Positions 8,977-18,717 are shown, numbered from the stretch's first letter. The stretch: 64,000 bases of DNA from Burkholderia sp. Nafp2/4-1b (GCF_003635165.1 NZ_ML058617.1:1-64000), one strand, 5' to 3'. Notes: generated from the sequence alone by a model not told the origin. Made by a program: numbers and translations.

Positions 8977-10320
8977 TTACAGTTCGATCCGCTTGATGTC
9001 GCCGACCACGAAGATGTAAGACAGCGCGCCGATCAGCGCGATCACGCCGATGAACACCAGCGCGCCGACGAACGAGCCGGTCGAGGCGACGATGAAGCCG
9101 ACGACGAGCGGCGTGATGATCCCCGCGAGGTTCGCCGCGAAGTTGAAGATGCCGCCCGTCACGCCGAGCAGGCCGTCCGGCGCGATGTCGGACACGAGCG
9201 TCCAGCCGAGCGCGGCCATCCCTTGCGCGAAGAACGCCACGGACATGATCGCGATCACGGCTTCGTTGCTCTGCACGTAGTTCGCGAGAATGATCGTCGA
9301 CGCGAGCAGCAGGCCCGCGATGATCGGCAGCTTGCGTGCGAGGTTCGCCGATTTGCCGCGACGCAGCAGCCAGTCGGAGAAGATCCCGCCGAACATCACG
9401 CCGACCGACGCGGCGATGAACGGCATCACCGCGAAGAAGCCGATCTTCAGCCAGCCCATGTGGCGCTCGGTCGCGAGATAGGTCGGGAACCAGGTCAGGA
9501 AGAACACGAGCGTCGAGTTGCCGGCGAACTGGCCGAGGCAGATGCCTGCGAGCTGGCGCTTCTTCACCAGCTGGCCGACCATCGACCAGCTGAACTGGGC
9601 CTGTGCCGGCTTGTCGCCCTTGCCAGCGTCCTTGCGCGCACCGTGCACCAGACCGCCGCCCGCTTCGATGTACGCGAGCTCTTCGGAGTTCGCGGCCGGA
9701 TGGTTGCGCGGCTCGTGATAGAACTTCCACCAGACAAGGCCGAACACGATGCCGACCGCGCCGACCACCCAGAACAGCGAGCGCCAGCCGAACGCGCCCA
9801 TCAGCGCGAACAGCACGGGGCTGAAGAACGCGAGGCCGATGTACTCGCCCACCGTATAGGTGCCGGTCGCCATCGCGCGTTCGTTCTGCGGGAACCACGT
9901 CGCGACGACGCGGCTGTTGGTCGGGAAGCACGGCGCCTCCGTCACGCCGAGGCCGAGCCGGCACGCGAGCAGCGTCGCGACACCGGGTACGAAGCCTTGC
10001 AGCAGCGTGCACAGCGACCACAGCGTCATCGACCAGTAATAGGTGACCTTGCTGCCGAAGCGGTCGAGAAACAGGCCGCCCGGCACCTGCATCGCGACGT
10101 ACGTCCACGAGAACGCGGAGAACATGATGCCCATCACCGCCGCGTTGATGCCGAGCTCCTTGGTGAGCTGCGGCGCAGCCACCCCCAGCACGGTGCGGTC
10201 GAGATAGTTGATCATCGTGCCGATCGCGAGCAGCGCAAGAATCTTGTAGCGCGCCGATGTCCGCCGGACCGTGCCGGCAGCCTGAGCCGGCGCGGCGTTG
10301 GTGTGGGTGGTGTGCTGCAT
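8977..10320 (-). CDS. MFS transporter, anion:cation symporter family
   Basis: A 447-residue major facilitator with 12 predicted membrane segments. It has the family features of sugar-acid and aromatic-acid carriers: NYLDRTVLGVAAPQL near the N-terminus, PGGLFLDRFGSK after helix 2, EAPCFPTNSRV in helix 4, and a GDIKRIEL tail like that of the glucarate carriers. It lies downstream of the AroE-like and AroQ genes on the same strand, which suggests uptake of quinate or shikimate. A hexarate substrate cannot be excluded from sequence alone. Confidence 0.85.
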   Translation of the reverse strand: MQHTTHTNAAPAQAAGTVRRTSARYKILALLAIGTMINYLDRTVLGVAAPQLTKELGINAAVMGIMFSAFSWTYVAMQVPGGLFLDRFGSKVTYYWSMTLWSLCTLLQGFVPGVATLLACRLGLGVTEAPCFPTNSRVVATWFPQNERAMATGTYTVGEYIGLAFFSPVLFALMGAFGWRSLFWVVGAVGIVFGLVWWKFYHEPRNHPAANSEELAYIEAGGGLVHGARKDAGKGDKPAQAQFSWSMVGQLVKKRQLAGICLGQFAGNSTLVFFLTWFPTYLATERHMGWLKIGFFAVMPFIAASVGVMFGGIFSDWLLRRGKSANLARKLPIIAGLLLASTIILANYVQSNEAVIAIMSVAFFAQGMAALGWTLVSDIAPDGLLGVTGGIFNFAANLAGIITPLVVGFIVASTGSFVGALVFIGVIALIGALSYIFVVGDIKRIEL

Positions 10321-10365
10321 GGTTGGTTGTCTCCTGGTCTCTTTTTCCAGCTAATAGGTAGAAAG

Positions 10366-11220
10366 TCAGCGCGCGACGAGCGACTGAAAGTGCTCGAACA
10401 TCCGCTCGTCGTCCGGCGTGCGGCCGGTGAAGATCTCGAACGCATCGACGGCCTGGTACACGGCCATCCCGCCGCCCGGCAGCGTCGCGCAGCCGGCCGC
10501 ACGTGCCGCGCGGACCAGTTCGGTTTCGAGCGGGAAATACACGATGTCGGCGACCCACATTCCGGCATGGAGCAGCTCGGCCGGCAGCGGCAGGCCCGGG
10601 TGCTTGACCATGCCGGTCGGCGTTGCGTGGATCAGGCCGGTTGCGGCCTTCACCGCGACCGCGAGATCGTCGCCGGCCGCGACCCGCGCTGCCGGAAAGC
10701 GCTGCTGCAGTTCGCCCGCGAGCGTGACGGCACGCGTGCGGTCGACATCGAAAATCGTCAGTTCGGCCGCGCCCATCTGCAGCGCAGCATGCGCGACGGC
10801 CGCGCCTGCGCCGCCCGCGCCGAGCTGCACGACGCGCTCGAGCGATGCGTCCGGCAAACCGCGGCGGAACGATTTCGCGAAGCCCGACCAGTCGGTGTTG
10901 TGGCCGATCCGCTTGCCGTCCTTGAACAACACGGTGTTCACCGCACCGAGCGCGCGCGCGTCGTCCGACAGTTCATCGAGGTGCTCGATCACGCGCTGCT
11001 TGCACGGATGCGTGATGTTCAGGCCGTTGAAGCCCATCCGCTGCGCGGCATCGAGCAGTTCGGGCAGCGCGTCGGCGGTCAGTCCGAGCACATCGAGATC
11101 GATGCGGCGATAGACGTAGCCGAAGCCCTGACGGAATCCTTCTTCCTCATGCATCGCGGGCGACAGCGAAGCGCCGATGCCCTGGCCGATCAGGCCGATC
11201 AGAAACGACGGGCGGCTCAT
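10366..11220 (-). CDS. Shikimate/quinate dehydrogenase (AroE family)
   Basis: A 284-residue NAD(P)-dependent dehydrogenase. The N-terminal shikimate site reads IGASLSPAMH and NGLNITHPCKQ with the catalytic Lys. NTDWSGF supplies the Asp, and the glycine-rich nucleotide loop is QLGAGGAGAA. The IFDVDRTRA segment after the second strand has Asp where NADP-preferring AroE proteins have Asn-Arg, hinting at NAD preference and a catabolic role (inference). It overlaps aroQ by 4 bases (ATGA), so the two are coupled. It probably oxidises quinate or shikimate. Confidence 0.88.
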   Translation of the reverse strand: MSRPSFLIGLIGQGIGASLSPAMHEEEGFRQGFGYVYRRIDLDVLGLTADALPELLDAAQRMGFNGLNITHPCKQRVIEHLDELSDDARALGAVNTVLFKDGKRIGHNTDWSGFAKSFRRGLPDASLERVVQLGAGGAGAAVAHAALQMGAAELTIFDVDRTRAVTLAGELQQRFPAARVAAGDDLAVAVKAATGLIHATPTGMVKHPGLPLPAELLHAGMWVADIVYFPLETELVRAARAAGCATLPGGGMAVYQAVDAFEIFTGRTPDDERMFEHFQSLVAR

Positions 11221-11672
11221 TGTGCGGCTCGCTGCGCAAACAGGGTCGCCAGGCGCTGCAGCGCGAACACGTAGCCTTCGGTGCCGCAGCCGCAGATCAC
11301 GGCTTCGGCGATGGCCGCTATATACGAGTGGTGGCGGAATGCCTCGCGGCGGTGCACATTGGAAATGTGCACCTCGATCACGGGCTTCGCGATCGCGGAC
11401 AGCGCGTCGGCCAGCGCGACCGACGTGTGCGTATAGGCAGCCGGGTTGATCACGATGCCGTGCGTGTCGTGACGCGCGGCATGCAGCCAGTCGATCAGCT
11501 GGTGCTCGGCGTTCGACTGGTGGAAGTCGATCTCCAGACCGAGCCCCTCGGCTGCCTTACGGCAACGCTGCTCGACGTCCGCGAGGGTTTCCGCGCCGTA
11601 GATATGGGGTTCGCGGGTTCCCAGCAGATTGAGATTCGGGCCGTTCAGCACCAGCACCTTGTGTTTACTCAT
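11217..11672 (-). CDS. aroQ: 3-Dehydroquinate dehydratase, type II
   Basis: A 151-residue dehydroquinase of the dodecameric class II family. Family motifs are LVLNGPNLNLLGTREP with the flexible lid after it, FHQSNAEHQLIDWLH, INPAAYTHTSVAL, and EVHISNVHRREAFRHHSY with the catalytic His. It interconverts 3-dehydroquinate and 3-dehydroshikimate. In this cluster it would work in the catabolic direction, feeding the dehydroshikimate dehydratase encoded divergently. The main biosynthetic copy is expected elsewhere. Confidence 0.92.
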   Translation of the reverse strand: MSKHKVLVLNGPNLNLLGTREPHIYGAETLADVEQRCRKAAEGLGLEIDFHQSNAEHQLIDWLHAARHDTHGIVINPAAYTHTSVALADALSAIAKPVIEVHISNVHRREAFRHHSYIAAIAEAVICGCGTEGYVFALQRLATLFAQRAAQ

Positions 11673-11790
11673 GACGATTTCTGCTCCAAAAACGGGGGCG
11701 CAGCCTTACCGGCTTGCGCCCCGTGACAATCAGGATGTGGCGCTAGTGTGCGCCGGCACTGGCTCGCTGTCTTTCCGGGTTTTCGCTAAT

Positions 11791-11817
11791 TTGTACCATC
11801 TAGTTAGTTTGTATAAT
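11791..11817 (+). promoter_or_regulatory. Likely promoter of the dehydroshikimate dehydratase gene
   Basis: A TATAAT box at 11812-11817 follows a TTGTAC hexamer at 11791-11796 with a 15-base spacer, in an AT-rich patch about 115 bases before the coding start at 11931. The TTTGTA/TTTGTA near-repeat around the two boxes could also be a regulator site. This is sequence match only. Confidence 0.45.
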
Positions 11818-11930
11818 TCACCTCACTTCCCTAGTAAATTCGGGATATGGTGTCCGCAGGAATTCAACGGGTGGTTCATCCCGACCCGATTCGGCCAACG
11901 CCACATCCCGTTCATCAGCAGGATTCGCCC

Positions 11931-13823
11931 ATGCAGCGCTCGATCGCCACGGTGTCACTGTCCGGCACGCTCGCCGAGAAGCTCGCCGCCGTCCAGGCCG
12001 CCGGTTTCGACGGTGTCGAAATCTTCGAGAATGACCTCGTGTACTTCGACGGATCGCCCGCCGACGTGCGCCGGATGGCCGCCGATCTCGGCCTCGACAT
12101 TGTGCTGTTCCAGCCGTTTCGCGACTTCGAGGGCGTAAGCCCGGCGCAGCTCGCGCGCAATCTCGACCGGATCAAGCGCAAGTTCGACGTGATGCATGCG
12201 CTCGGCACCGATCGCATCCTCGTCTGCAGCAGTGTGTCGGCCGATACGATCGCCGACGACGCGTTGTTCGTCGATCAGCTCGGCGCACTCGCCGAAGCCG
12301 CGCGGCAGGCCGGCGTGGTGGCCGCGTACGAAGCGCTCGCGTGGGGCCGCGTCGTGAAGCGGTACGGCCACGCGTGGCAGCTCGTGAATGCGGTGAACAG
12401 CCCGCACCTCGGCCTCGCGCTCGACAGCTTCCATACGCTGTCGCTCGACGACTCGCCGGACGGGATCGCCGATATCCCCGGCGACCGGATCGCGTTCGTG
12501 CAGATCGCCGATGCGCCGAAGCTCGCGATGGACGTGCTCGAATGGAGCCGCCACTACCGCTCGTTTCCCGGCCAGGGGGACTTCGACCTCGCGCGCTTCA
12601 CCGCCCGCGTGATCGAGTCCGGTTATACGGGGCCGCTGTCGCTGGAGATCTTCAACGACGGCTTCCGCGCGGCGCCGACCGCGATCACGTCCGCCGACGG
12701 CCACCGCTCGCTGCTCTATCTGGAAGACCTGACACGTGCGCGGCTCGCGCAGGACGGCCATGCGCCCAGGGCCGACCAGCCGCTGTTCGCGCCGCCGGCC
12801 CCGCCCGCGCACGTCGGGTTCCAGTTCATCGAATTCGCGGTCGACGCGCAGGCGGCGGCCACCGTCGGCGAATGGCTCGGCCGGATGCAATTCCGGCTCG
12901 CGGGACGTCATCGCTCGAAGGACGTGACGCTGTTCCAGCACGGCGCGGCGTCGATCGTGCTGAACGCCGAGCGCGACTCGTTCGCCGATGCGTTCTTCCA
13001 GCAGCATGGGTTGTCGCTGTGTGCGTCGGCGTTCCGCGTCGACGACGCGAAAGTGGCGTTCGAACGCGCGGCCGGCTTCGGCTACGCGCCGTTTTCCGGG
13101 CGCGTCGGTCCGAACGAGCGCGTGCTGCCGAGCGTGAAGGCGCCGGACGGCAGCCTCGAATACTTCGTCGACGAAGCGCCGAACACGCCGACACTGTATG
13201 AATCGGATTTCGTGCTGACCGACGTCGACGGCCCGACCGAGGTCGGCCCGCTGACGGGCATCGACCACGTCTGCCTGGCGCTGCCGGCCGACGCGCTCGA
13301 TACGTGGATCCTCTTCTTCAAGACCGCCTTCGGCTTCGAGGCCGAGCGCAGCTGGCTCGTGCCCGACCCGTACGGGCTGATGCGCAGCCGCGCGGTGCGC
13401 AGCGCGGACGGTTCGGTGCGGATCGCGCTGAACGCGTCGGTCGACCGCCATACGGCCGTCGCCGAATCGCTCGACCGCTATCACGGCACGGGGCTGAACC
13501 ATGTCGCGTTCCGGACCGACGACATCGTGAAGACGGTCGCCGCGTTCGCGGCCGACGGCGTGCCGTTCCTGCGAATCCCGCCGAACTACTACGACGATCT
13601 CGCCGCGCGCTACGCGCTGTCGGACGAACTGATCGACACGCTGAGCGCCCATCATCTGCTGTACGACCGCGACGAAAACGGCGGCGAATTCCTGCACGCG
13701 TATACGGAACTGGTCGACAACCGCTTCTCGCTCGAAATCGTCGAGCGGCGCGGCGGCTACGACGGCTACGGCGCGACCAACGCGGCCGTGCGGCTCGCCG
13801 CGCAGGCGCAGCGGAGGAAATAA
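11931..13823 (+). CDS. quiC: 3-Dehydroshikimate dehydratase, QuiC1-type fusion
   Basis: A 630-residue two-domain protein. Residues 1 to about 280 form a TIM-barrel of the xylose isomerase/AP endonuclease type with acidic metal sites in AYEALAWGR, LALDSFHTL and SLEIFND. Residues from about 295 to the end are two vicinal-oxygen-chelate modules like 4-hydroxyphenylpyruvate dioxygenase, with possible metal ligands in IDHVCLAL, GLNHVAFRT and FSLEIVERRGG. This is the layout of Pseudomonas QuiC1, which dehydrates 3-dehydroshikimate to protocatechuate; the HPPD-like half there is not known to be a dioxygenase. The ATG at 11931 is used because the family begins MQRSIATVSLSG and AGGA precedes it. It is divergent from aroQ. 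Confidence 0.9.
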   Translation: MQRSIATVSLSGTLAEKLAAVQAAGFDGVEIFENDLVYFDGSPADVRRMAADLGLDIVLFQPFRDFEGVSPAQLARNLDRIKRKFDVMHALGTDRILVCSSVSADTIADDALFVDQLGALAEAARQAGVVAAYEALAWGRVVKRYGHAWQLVNAVNSPHLGLALDSFHTLSLDDSPDGIADIPGDRIAFVQIADAPKLAMDVLEWSRHYRSFPGQGDFDLARFTARVIESGYTGPLSLEIFNDGFRAAPTAITSADGHRSLLYLEDLTRARLAQDGHAPRADQPLFAPPAPPAHVGFQFIEFAVDAQAAATVGEWLGRMQFRLAGRHRSKDVTLFQHGAASIVLNAERDSFADAFFQQHGLSLCASAFRVDDAKVAFERAAGFGYAPFSGRVGPNERVLPSVKAPDGSLEYFVDEAPNTPTLYESDFVLTDVDGPTEVGPLTGIDHVCLALPADALDTWILFFKTAFGFEAERSWLVPDPYGLMRSRAVRSADGSVRIALNASVDRHTAVAESLDRYHGTGLNHVAFRTDDIVKTVAAFAADGVPFLRIPPNYYDDLAARYALSDELIDTLSAHHLLYDRDENGGEFLHAYTELVDNRFSLEIVERRGGYDGYGATNAAVRLAAQAQRRK

Positions 13824-14112
13824 CCCAGCGCAGGAATTTCGCTTCGGGGCCGGATCGGTGGAGAAAGTCATGCCAATTCGGCAACGCGCGCTGGTCGGAC
13901 GCACCATCCCGGGATTTCGCGAGCGGCGCCCCCGTCCGGCAAGGCCCGCAGCTCTGGCCCCGGAGACGGCCGCGCGGCGGGGGTTACATCCCGTAACGCG
14001 CGGCGCACTGCAGCATCCTCACCGCTGGCGCGCTTTTAAGAATCGCTTAAGTCTTCGACGGCACCATCCGGAACCAGTAACCCGATGGATATCCCGAAAA
14101 AGGAGGACAGCG

Positions 14113-14376
14113 ATGAGCGCCGTAGAAGCACCCGCGGGCCGCCCGGCCGCGCCCCCTGCAAAGAAGACGATGCTGCGCCGTTTGCTCAGCCATCACGAGA
14201 TCGCGACGCTGCTCGTGCTGCTGCACGCGCCGATCGGTGCGAATGCCAAACCCGAATTGCCCGCGCTGCAGGAAGCCGGCCTCGTCGAGATGATCAAGCT
14301 CGACGCCGACAACTCACCGAGCTTCCGCCTGACCGAAGACGGCACGGCCGTCCTGAAAGGCCTCGGCTACCGCTGA
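14113..14376 (+). CDS. Small winged-helix-like protein, unknown
   Basis: An 87-residue protein. After an Ala/Pro-rich head of about 18 residues, the pattern LSHHEIATLLVLLHAP, PALQEAGLVEMI and FRLTEDGTAVLKGLG looks like a compact winged helix of the kind found at the ends of MarR-like proteins (my reading, not a family assignment). The ribosome site is very strong (AAGGAGGA), with ATG at 14113. A near-palindromic CTTTTAAG...CTTAAG element lies about 75 bases upstream and may be part of its promoter. No operon partner is visible. Confidence 0.7.
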   Translation: MSAVEAPAGRPAAPPAKKTMLRRLLSHHEIATLLVLLHAPIGANAKPELPALQEAGLVEMIKLDADNSPSFRLTEDGTAVLKGLGYR

Positions 14377-14442
14377 GCCGTCCTTCCCCCTCCCGCAACA
14401 CCCCGCTCATCCCGCCCCGTCGGCCTCGGCCGGCGCGTCGCG

Positions 14443-15237
14443 TCACCCTCCCCGGTCCTGCAGCATCAGCCGGTATTCGGTCGGCGTCACGCCAACCGTC
14501 GCCTTGAACTGGCGCGTGAACGCGCTGTGATCCGTATAACCGCATAGCGCCGCGACGTCAGTCACCTTGTCGTGCGTGACGAGCAGCGCCGTGGCCGCGT
14601 CGAGCCGCGTCTTCAGCAGCACCTGGCGCGGCGTCAGGTGAAACACCTTGTGGAAGTAGCGCTCCAGTTGCGCGACCGACATCCCGGCCATCTGCGCGAG
14701 CTGCTTCAGGTTCAGCGGCTGCACGTAGTGATCCTGGATGTGCTGGACCACGTCGGCGAGCTTGCTGTAGGCCGGGTGCGAACCCTCGTGCGCCTTCAGG
14801 TCGCGCGAGATGCCCGCGAGTCCGACCACCTTGCCGGCCGCGTCGCGCAGCGGCTCCTTGCAGGTCAGGCACCAGCCCGGCTGGCGGCCCGGATACAGAT
14901 GCAGCTCGAGCTGGTCCATCAGCTGCTGGCCGGCGTTGATCGTCGCCATGTCCTGCTCGAAATAGGTCCGGCCGAAGCGGCGCGGAAACACTTCGTCGGT
15001 CGTCTTGCCGAGCAGGTCGCGCTTGTCCTTGTAGCCGCAGCGCATCGCCAGCGTACGGTTGACGAGCGCGTAACGGCCGTTCGCATCCTTCACGAAGAAC
15101 GCGACGTCGGGCAGTGCGTCGAACACCGGCTCGAGGAGGCGGAAGTGCGCGAGCATCGCGCCGAGATCGGCGTTGTCGGGCTGGTAGCGCAGCGTGTCGG
15201 ACAGGCTCATGGGCGGTGCTGCAAGGAAAGTCGTCAT
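14443..15237 (-). CDS. AraC-family regulator with PAS domain
   Basis: A 264-residue transcription factor. Residues about 30-150 form a PAS/PAC sensor (FDALPDVAFFVKDANGRYAL, then GWCLTCKEPLRDAAGKVVGL and AGISRDL). The C-terminal 100 residues carry two helix-turn-helix units typical of AraC (LKQLAQMAGMSVAQLERYF and VTDVAALCGYTDHSAFTRQF). An internal ATG at 15210 (MSLSDTL) is an equally possible start, since neither has a convincing ribosome site. It is divergent from the LivK-like gene across a long regulatory gap containing a large inverted repeat, so that gene is its most likely target (inference). Confidence 0.88.
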   Translation of the reverse strand: MTTFLAAPPMSLSDTLRYQPDNADLGAMLAHFRLLEPVFDALPDVAFFVKDANGRYALVNRTLAMRCGYKDKRDLLGKTTDEVFPRRFGRTYFEQDMATINAGQQLMDQLELHLYPGRQPGWCLTCKEPLRDAAGKVVGLAGISRDLKAHEGSHPAYSKLADVVQHIQDHYVQPLNLKQLAQMAGMSVAQLERYFHKVFHLTPRQVLLKTRLDAATALLVTHDKVTDVAALCGYTDHSAFTRQFKATVGVTPTEYRLMLQDRGG

Positions 15238-15894
15238 TCCGGCGTCTGCGAACGGAGTGGCTGATGGCGTCGATTATAGGAGCGCCCTGTGGAACGCGTC
15301 GCGGCGGTCGCGGGCAAGCGAACGGGCTGTTCGGCGAACGGCGGCCCGCGCGATGCGCGATCTACCGACGATGATCGGCGCGCAGGCAGCGGCGCATGAT
15401 GCAATGGTGCGGTTGTGCGCGCAACCACTGCGCCGGCCGCGGGTTCGGGGGCAACGATTTCGCGTCGGCGCGGCGCATGTCGCTGCGCGTCGGTCGGCCA
15501 GGTACACGCTGCCTGCGCACGCAGCCCGCGCGAATTCGGCCCGCGCCCCGACCCCGCCATCCTAGAAATGCCGACGTGCCGCGTCTTGGCGCGTTTGCGC
15601 ATTCTAAATGACGATTTCAGCATATATCAGGGTTATCGACGATATGCCGAAATCGTCGCCGGCCGCGCACCGAACGCGCAAGACGCGGGCTTTTTCGCTA
15701 CCTAGACTTTGCTCCACGGTCACGAGACGACATCCCGCCATCGCCGCGCACGCCGATTCCGGCACAACCCGAACGGCGCACGGCACGCCCCGCACGGTCT
15801 TCACCAAGGCCCGCAACCGATACGTCTCGCCCGGTTTACCGCACCGGCCCGCTGGCCGGCCGCGGCCCAACCATGCCATCAAGGGGAAGTGAAA
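15238..15894. promoter_or_regulatory. Long divergent control region with a 48-base inverted repeat
   Basis: This 657-base gap has no credible gene; open frames in it are low-complexity shadows. At 15610-15625 and 15642-15657 are 16-base arms (GACGATTTCAGCATAT and ATATGCCGAAATCGTC) that pair at 15 of 16 positions around a 16-base spacer. This could be a dimeric regulator site for the PAS-AraC protein or a strong hairpin. A T-rich patch follows about 40 bases downstream. Confidence 0.55.
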
Positions 15895-17031
15895 GTGAAG
15901 CTGAAGGTATCGCACGTCGCGCTGGCTGCTGCCTGCGCACTGTCGGGCGCACACGCCATCGCCGCCGACGTCGTCAAGATCGGTTTCGCCGCACCGCTGA
16001 CGGGGCCGCAGTCGAACTACGGCACGGACATGCAGAAGGGCGTGCAACTCGCGATCGCCGATTTCAACGCGACGCATCCGACGATCGGCGGCAAGCCGGT
16101 CACGTTCCAGCTCGATTCGCAGGACGACCAGGCCGACCCGCGCACCGGCACGACCGTCGCGCAGAGGCTGATCGACGACAACGTCAGCGGGGTCATCGGC
16201 CACTTCAACTCGGGCACGAGCATTCCGGCGTCCGACCTGTACGATCGCGCCGGGCTGCCGCAGATCTCGATGGCAACGTCGCCGCAATACACGGCGCGCG
16301 GCTACAAGACGACCTACCGGCTGCTGACGAGCGACGCGCAGGCCGGCCGCATCGTCGGCACGTATGCGGTGAAGACGCTGCACTTCAAGCGCATCGCGAT
16401 CATCGACGACCGCACGGCCTACGGCCAGGGCATCGCCGACGAATTCGCGAAAGCCGTGCAGGCCGCGGGCGGCACGATCATCAAGCGCGACTTCACGAAC
16501 GACAAGGCGCTCGACTTCTCTGCGATCCTGACCAACCTGAAGGGCGTCAATCCCGACGCGATCTTCTACGGCGGCGGCGATGCGCAGTCTTCGCCGATGA
16601 TCCGCAAGATGCGCCAGCTCGGGATGAAGGCGGCGTTCGTGACCGGCGAGATGTCGCGCTCGCCGACGTTCCTGAAGGTCGGCGGCGACGCGGCCGAAGG
16701 CGCGATCGTCTACATGGGCGGGCTGCCGAAGGAAAAGATGCCGGGCTTCGCCGGCTACGCATCGCGCTACAAGGCACGCTTCAATGAAGACGTGATCACC
16801 TACTCGCCCTACTCGTACGACGGCACGATCGCGCTGCTCACCGCGATGAAGGACGCGAACTCGACCGATCCGAAGGTCTACACGCCGTATCTCGGCAAGG
16901 TGTCGATCAAGGGCGTGTCGGCGCCGAGCATCGCGTACGACACGAAGGGAGACCTGAAGGATGCGCCGGTGACGATCTACAAGGTCGAGCACGGCGCGTT
17001 CAAGCCGGTCGACACGATCGCCGGCAACTGA
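15895..17031 (+). CDS. LivK-like branched-chain amino acid type binding protein
   Basis: A 378-residue periplasmic binding protein of the Leu/Ile/Val receptor family (type I fold). A signal peptide ends near HAIAADVVKIGF; family motifs include PLTGPQSNYGTDMQKG and NSGTSIPASDLYDRAGLP. The start is a GTG at 15895, chosen because AAGGGGAA lies six bases upstream and the leader peptide follows directly. No LivHMGF-type permease or ATPase genes are next to it, so it either shares a transporter encoded elsewhere or is a sensing protein. The ligand is not predictable from the sequence. Confidence 0.88.
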   Translation: MKLKVSHVALAAACALSGAHAIAADVVKIGFAAPLTGPQSNYGTDMQKGVQLAIADFNATHPTIGGKPVTFQLDSQDDQADPRTGTTVAQRLIDDNVSGVIGHFNSGTSIPASDLYDRAGLPQISMATSPQYTARGYKTTYRLLTSDAQAGRIVGTYAVKTLHFKRIAIIDDRTAYGQGIADEFAKAVQAAGGTIIKRDFTNDKALDFSAILTNLKGVNPDAIFYGGGDAQSSPMIRKMRQLGMKAAFVTGEMSRSPTFLKVGGDAAEGAIVYMGGLPKEKMPGFAGYASRYKARFNEDVITYSPYSYDGTIALLTAMKDANSTDPKVYTPYLGKVSIKGVSAPSIAYDTKGDLKDAPVTIYKVEHGAFKPVDTIAGN

Positions 17032-17053
17032 TCGGGCAGCGACACGCTGTCCC

Positions 17054-17100
17054 GCGCGGCGCGGCAAGCGGTACACCCGCCTGCCGCGCCGCGCGCATTT
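17054..17100 (+). terminator. Strong hairpin after the LivK-like gene
   Basis: A perfect 13-bp stem (17054-17066 with 17082-17094) starts 23 bases after the stop codon. The following T-run is short (ATTT), so termination efficiency is uncertain. The rest of the gap 17101-17357 has no further gene and presumably holds the promoter of the next MFS gene. Confidence 0.6.
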
Positions 17101-17357
17101 CGCGCTCGACGAAGTCCGAAGCGTTCCTCGGTGCGCCCGCCGCGTGCGTGCATTTTGCGCTCCTGTAGAATCCCCCCACCCGCTTTGACGCTTCGTCTCC
17201 GTTGCGCCCCATCCTGGTGCGACGGTGCATGTGACGTGTTCCATCCGATACGCGACACACGCTCGACGACGCAAGCCGCGCCTTGCCAGTCCATGCCGAT
17301 AGCGGGCCCTGGAGACGCAGCACCGACAACTACATTCGAAAACCGATCGTCCTGACC

Positions 17358-18677
17358 ATGCAAGCTTCCGAATTGAGCGGCGTGCCTCGCGCCGCCGAAC
17401 GCGCGCTCACGCGCAGCGACTACAAAACCCTTGGCCTTGCCGCACTCGGCGGCGCGCTCGAGTTCTACGACTTCATCATCTTCGTGTTCTTCGCGCCCGC
17501 GATCGGACAGCTGTTCTTTCCGCATGACATCCCCGACTGGCTGCGCCAGTTGCAGACGTTCGGCATCTTCGCGGCCGGCTATCTCGCGCGCCCGCTCGGC
17601 GGCGTGATCATGGCGCACTTCGGCGACCTGTTCGGCCGCAAGCGGATGTTCACGCTGAGCGTGCTGATGATGTCGGTGCCGACGCTGCTGATGGGCCTGT
17701 TGCCGACCTATGACTCGATCGGCATCCTCGCGCCGGTGTTGCTGCTGCTGTTCCGCGTGCTGCAGGGCGCGGCGGTCGGCGGCGAAGTGCCGGGCGCATG
17801 GGTGTTCGTGTCCGAGCATGTGCCGTCGCGCCACATCGGCTATGCGTGCGGCACGCTGACCGCGGGCCTGACGGCCGGTATCCTGCTCGGCTCGCTGGTC
17901 GCGGCCGGCATCAACAGCCGTTACTCGGGCGCCGAAGTCACCGCGTTCGCGTGGCGCATCCCGTTCCTGCTCGGCGGCGTGTTCGGGCTGTTCTCCGTGT
18001 ACCTGCGCCGCTGGCTGCACGAGACGCCGGTATTCGCCGAAATGAAGGCGAAGAAGGCGCTCGCGGCCGAGATTCCGCTGAAGGCCGTGCTGCGCGACCA
18101 CGGCCGTGCGGTGATCGTGTCGATGCTGCTCACGTGGATGCTGTCGGCGGCGATCGTCGTCGTGATCCTGATGACGCCCGCACTGCTGCAGAAGCAGTTC
18201 CACCTGACGCCCGCGACCACGCTGTTCGCGAACAGCGTCGCGACGCTGTGCCTGACGGCCGGCTGCATCACCGCCGGCTCGCTGGCGGGCTGGATCGGCG
18301 CGAAGCGCGTGCTCGGCATCGGCGGCCTCGGGCTGGCCGCGTGCTACTACCTGCTGTTCGTGCAGGTCGCGGCCGACGCGTCGACGCTGCCGCTGTACTA
18401 CGGGATCGCCGGCTTCATGGTCGGCACGATCGGCGCGGTGCCGTTCGTGATGGTCCGCAGCTTCCCGGCCGTCGTGCGCTTCTCCGGCATCTCGTTCTCG
18501 TACAACGTCGCGTATGCAATCTTCGGCGGCCTCACGCCGGTGATCGTGTCGCTGATGATGAAGTCGAATCCGCTCGCGCCGGTCATGTACGTCGCGGCGA
18601 TCTGCGTGCTCGGCGCGATCGCCGTGCAGTTCTCGAAGGATGCGAAGGACGCGAACGACCTGAAGGACGCACGCTGA
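17358..18677 (+). CDS. MFS metabolite:proton symporter
   Basis: A 439-residue transporter of the MHS type (citrate, proline/betaine and dicarboxylate carriers) with 12 membrane segments. The N-terminal signature ALGGALEFYDFIIFVFFAP and the loop HFGDLFGRKRMF are characteristic, as is the sequence LFRVLQGAAVGGEVPGAWVF in helices 4-5. The ATG at 17358 is taken because the family N-terminus starts shortly after; the frame extends upstream without homology. It is a single gene bounded by a terminator. The substrate is not assignable. Confidence 0.87.
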   Translation: MQASELSGVPRAAERALTRSDYKTLGLAALGGALEFYDFIIFVFFAPAIGQLFFPHDIPDWLRQLQTFGIFAAGYLARPLGGVIMAHFGDLFGRKRMFTLSVLMMSVPTLLMGLLPTYDSIGILAPVLLLLFRVLQGAAVGGEVPGAWVFVSEHVPSRHIGYACGTLTAGLTAGILLGSLVAAGINSRYSGAEVTAFAWRIPFLLGGVFGLFSVYLRRWLHETPVFAEMKAKKALAAEIPLKAVLRDHGRAVIVSMLLTWMLSAAIVVVILMTPALLQKQFHLTPATTLFANSVATLCLTAGCITAGSLAGWIGAKRVLGIGGLGLAACYYLLFVQVAADASTLPLYYGIAGFMVGTIGAVPFVMVRSFPAVVRFSGISFSYNVAYAIFGGLTPVIVSLMMKSNPLAPVMYVAAICVLGAIAVQFSKDAKDANDLKDAR

Positions 18678-18717
18678 ACGTCGGCGCGCTCGCGCCGGCT
18701 GGATGAAGCAAGACAAA

